DNA of 5,560 bases from an uncultured bacterium (GTDB lineage: Bacteria; Cyanobacteriota; Vampirovibrionia; Gastranaerophilales; Gastranaerophilaceae): NCBI GenBank assembly GCA_947169755.1, contig CAMVQX010000101.1, positions 1-5,560 of the forward strand, given 5' to 3'. Position numbers and translations under genes: made by a program. Shown here in pieces: positions 4,487 through 5,560 of this stretch; the stretch's first letter is position 1; every line of letters begins with the position of its first letter. The notes below the pieces were generated by a model. The model was not told the origin of the DNA and made no database searches. It saw only the letters and a program-made list of their open reading frames with translations.

Positions 4487-5560
4487 TTATATCAAAAATT
4501 TACCGTTTTCGTAGATTAAAACATCATCAGCAAATATTTTTCCGCCGTTTTTCATGTTTTTAATCATATCCCAATGGAGTCCGGATACGTTTTTGCCGCC
4601 TGTTTCTGGGTATGATGCTCCGACTGCCATGTGGATTGAACCGCCGATTTTTTCATCAAAAAGAATATTTCCGGTAACTTCTTGGATTTCGCTATTTGTA
4701 CCGATTGCAATTTCACCTATGCCTCTCGAACCTTCGTCCATGTCAAACATTGCCTGCAAATAGTCTTTACCCGTATCGGCTTCAAAATTAACTATTCTGC
4801 CGTTTTGTATCCATAGGTGTACACCTGTTGCCGAATTCCCGCGATAGTTTTGCGGAAAATCAAAGTAGATTTCGCCGTTTATTCCGTCTTCAACAGGAGA
4901 TGTAAACACTTCACCATCAGGATAGTTGTTTAATCCTGAACAGCTAATCCATTTTCTTCCTTCAACATTGAAAGTTATATCTGTTCTGTCGCCTACAATT
5001 CGCACATTTTTGACATTATTCAAATAATTTGCCCATTTAGTTTGTTTTTCATCAAGTTCTCTCAATCTTGCAACAGGATTATCAAGGTTTAAATAGCAAG
5101 AATTAAACAAAAATTCAGAATATTCATCAAACGACATTTTTGCTTCCTGTGCAAGCGCATGAGTCGGCACATCAGCAACAACCCAAGATGCTTCACCTTT
5201 TGCGGATCTTTCCATAAGCATTTTCGAAAGACCTTGTGATGCTTTTGAACGTCTTGACAATTTATTCAAATCAGCACGTGCCATATTCTTTGTATTCATT
5301 GGCGCGCCAATAGAAATAAATTTGTTAACTGTTTCATATTCGAGTTTTATAATAGGATCAATGTAGTCTAATTGCTCATCAGACGCATATTTGATAAATA
5401 TATCGGAAAAATCTTCAAAAGAAGTGCGCATAATAGGGTGTGCACCCTTTTCAATTACACGTTTATATACGGCTTTTACCAAATCTTTTGCATAAATACT
5501 TGTTGCTCTGATTTGAACTAAATCACCCTTTTGAACATTGGTTGAATAATCAACCAAAAC
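4487..5560 (-). CDS. M29-family (thermophilic-type) metallo-aminopeptidase, 5' end outside window
   Basis: This belongs to the AmpS/PepS/aminopeptidase T family (MEROPS M29), cytoplasmic enzymes with a two-metal centre that remove N-terminal residues from peptides. All expected ligands are visible; numbering counts from the TTG codon at 5557: Glu216 (PDGEVFTSP), Glu282 (GEIAIG), His309 and Tyr316 (HMAVGASY) and His328/Asp330 (LHWD). The 66-residue spacing between the two Glu and the H-x6-Y and H-x-D spacings fit the family. The frame stays open through the window edge (357 codons plus stop). Its first visible residues (VLVDYSTNVQKGD) match the segment just inside the family's N-terminus, so probably only some 10-20 residues are missing. 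The TTG at 5557 is unlikely to be the start. The C-terminus ends in the usual NGKFLI-like beta strand. gatA follows after 65 bases and may share its transcript; both act in amino-acid metabolism, but no direct functional link is shown. Confidence 0.93.
   Translation of the reverse strand, partial: VLVDYSTNVQKGDLVQIRATSIYAKDLVKAVYKRVIEKGAHPIMRTSFEDFSDIFIKYASDEQLDYIDPIIKLEYETVNKFISIGAPMNTKNMARADLNKLSRRSKASQGLSKMLMERSAKGEASWVVADVPTHALAQEAKMSFDEYSEFLFNSCYLNLDNPVARLRELDEKQTKWANYLNNVKNVRIVGDRTDITFNVEGRKWISCSGLNNYPDGEVFTSPVEDGINGEIYFDFPQNYRGNSATGVHLWIQNGRIVNFEADTGKDYLQAMFDMDEGSRGIGEIAIGTNSEIQEVTGNILFDEKIGGSIHMAVGASYPETGGKNVSGLHWDMIKNMKNGGKIFADDVLIYENGKFLI

Noticed and set aside
5298..5311. Perfect 14-base palindrome ATTGGCGCGCCAAT, GC-rich in an AT-rich region
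   Set aside because: It lies inside the aminopeptidase gene and is fully explained by the codons for Ile-Gly-Ala-Pro-Met; no second copy or regulatory context is seen.
5555..5557. TTG as the start of the aminopeptidase gene
   Set aside because: The frame remains open to the window edge and the family N-terminus extends further, so the real start is outside.

Overview
The window is 5.56 kb of AT-rich, gene-dense bacterial chromosome using the standard bacterial code (TAA and TGA stops) with mostly strong AAGGAG-type ribosome binding sites. An LptF/LptG-type permease points to a Gram-negative (diderm) cell. A GatA subunit means tRNA-dependent amidation is used for Gln-tRNA and/or Asn-tRNA. The AT-rich base composition, a soluble EF-hand protein and a small cysteine-rich protein together remind me of the gut lineage Gastranaerophilales (Vampirovibrionia/'Melainabacteria'). 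That placement is inference from recall, at roughly even confidence.

Layout, left to right. Positions 1-1343 (+) hold the C-terminal part of an LptF/LptG permease, then a coiled-coil and basic protein of unknown function 32 bases later, probably in the same transcript. Positions 1342-1977 (-) hold a monocistronic EF-hand gene with its own promoter candidate and an intrinsic terminator that abuts the convergent stop codon. After a 158-base AT-rich divergent spacer with no gene I can support, positions 2089-2629 (+) hold a two-gene unit of small unknown proteins (73 and 69 aa) ending in a strong terminator. An SD-sequestering or SD-duplicating hairpin lies between the two genes. Positions 2637-2903 (-) hold a 64-aa cysteine-rich protein, with an imperfect inverted repeat abutting its ribosome binding site. 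Positions 2901-5560 (-) hold an M29-family aminopeptidase (5' end outside the window) followed by gatA and a terminator, probably one operon.

Two gene products can be named with confidence: GatA, with all catalytic residues intact, and the M29 metallo-aminopeptidase, with all metal ligands intact. The LptF/G assignment is also strong. The remaining four genes are small and of unknown or loosely inferred function. I see no tRNA or rRNA gene, CRISPR array, insertion sequence, integrase or obvious defence system. There is no clear evidence for a new multi-gene system. The most unusual material is the small-gene region 2089-2903 and its RNA-level regulatory structures.
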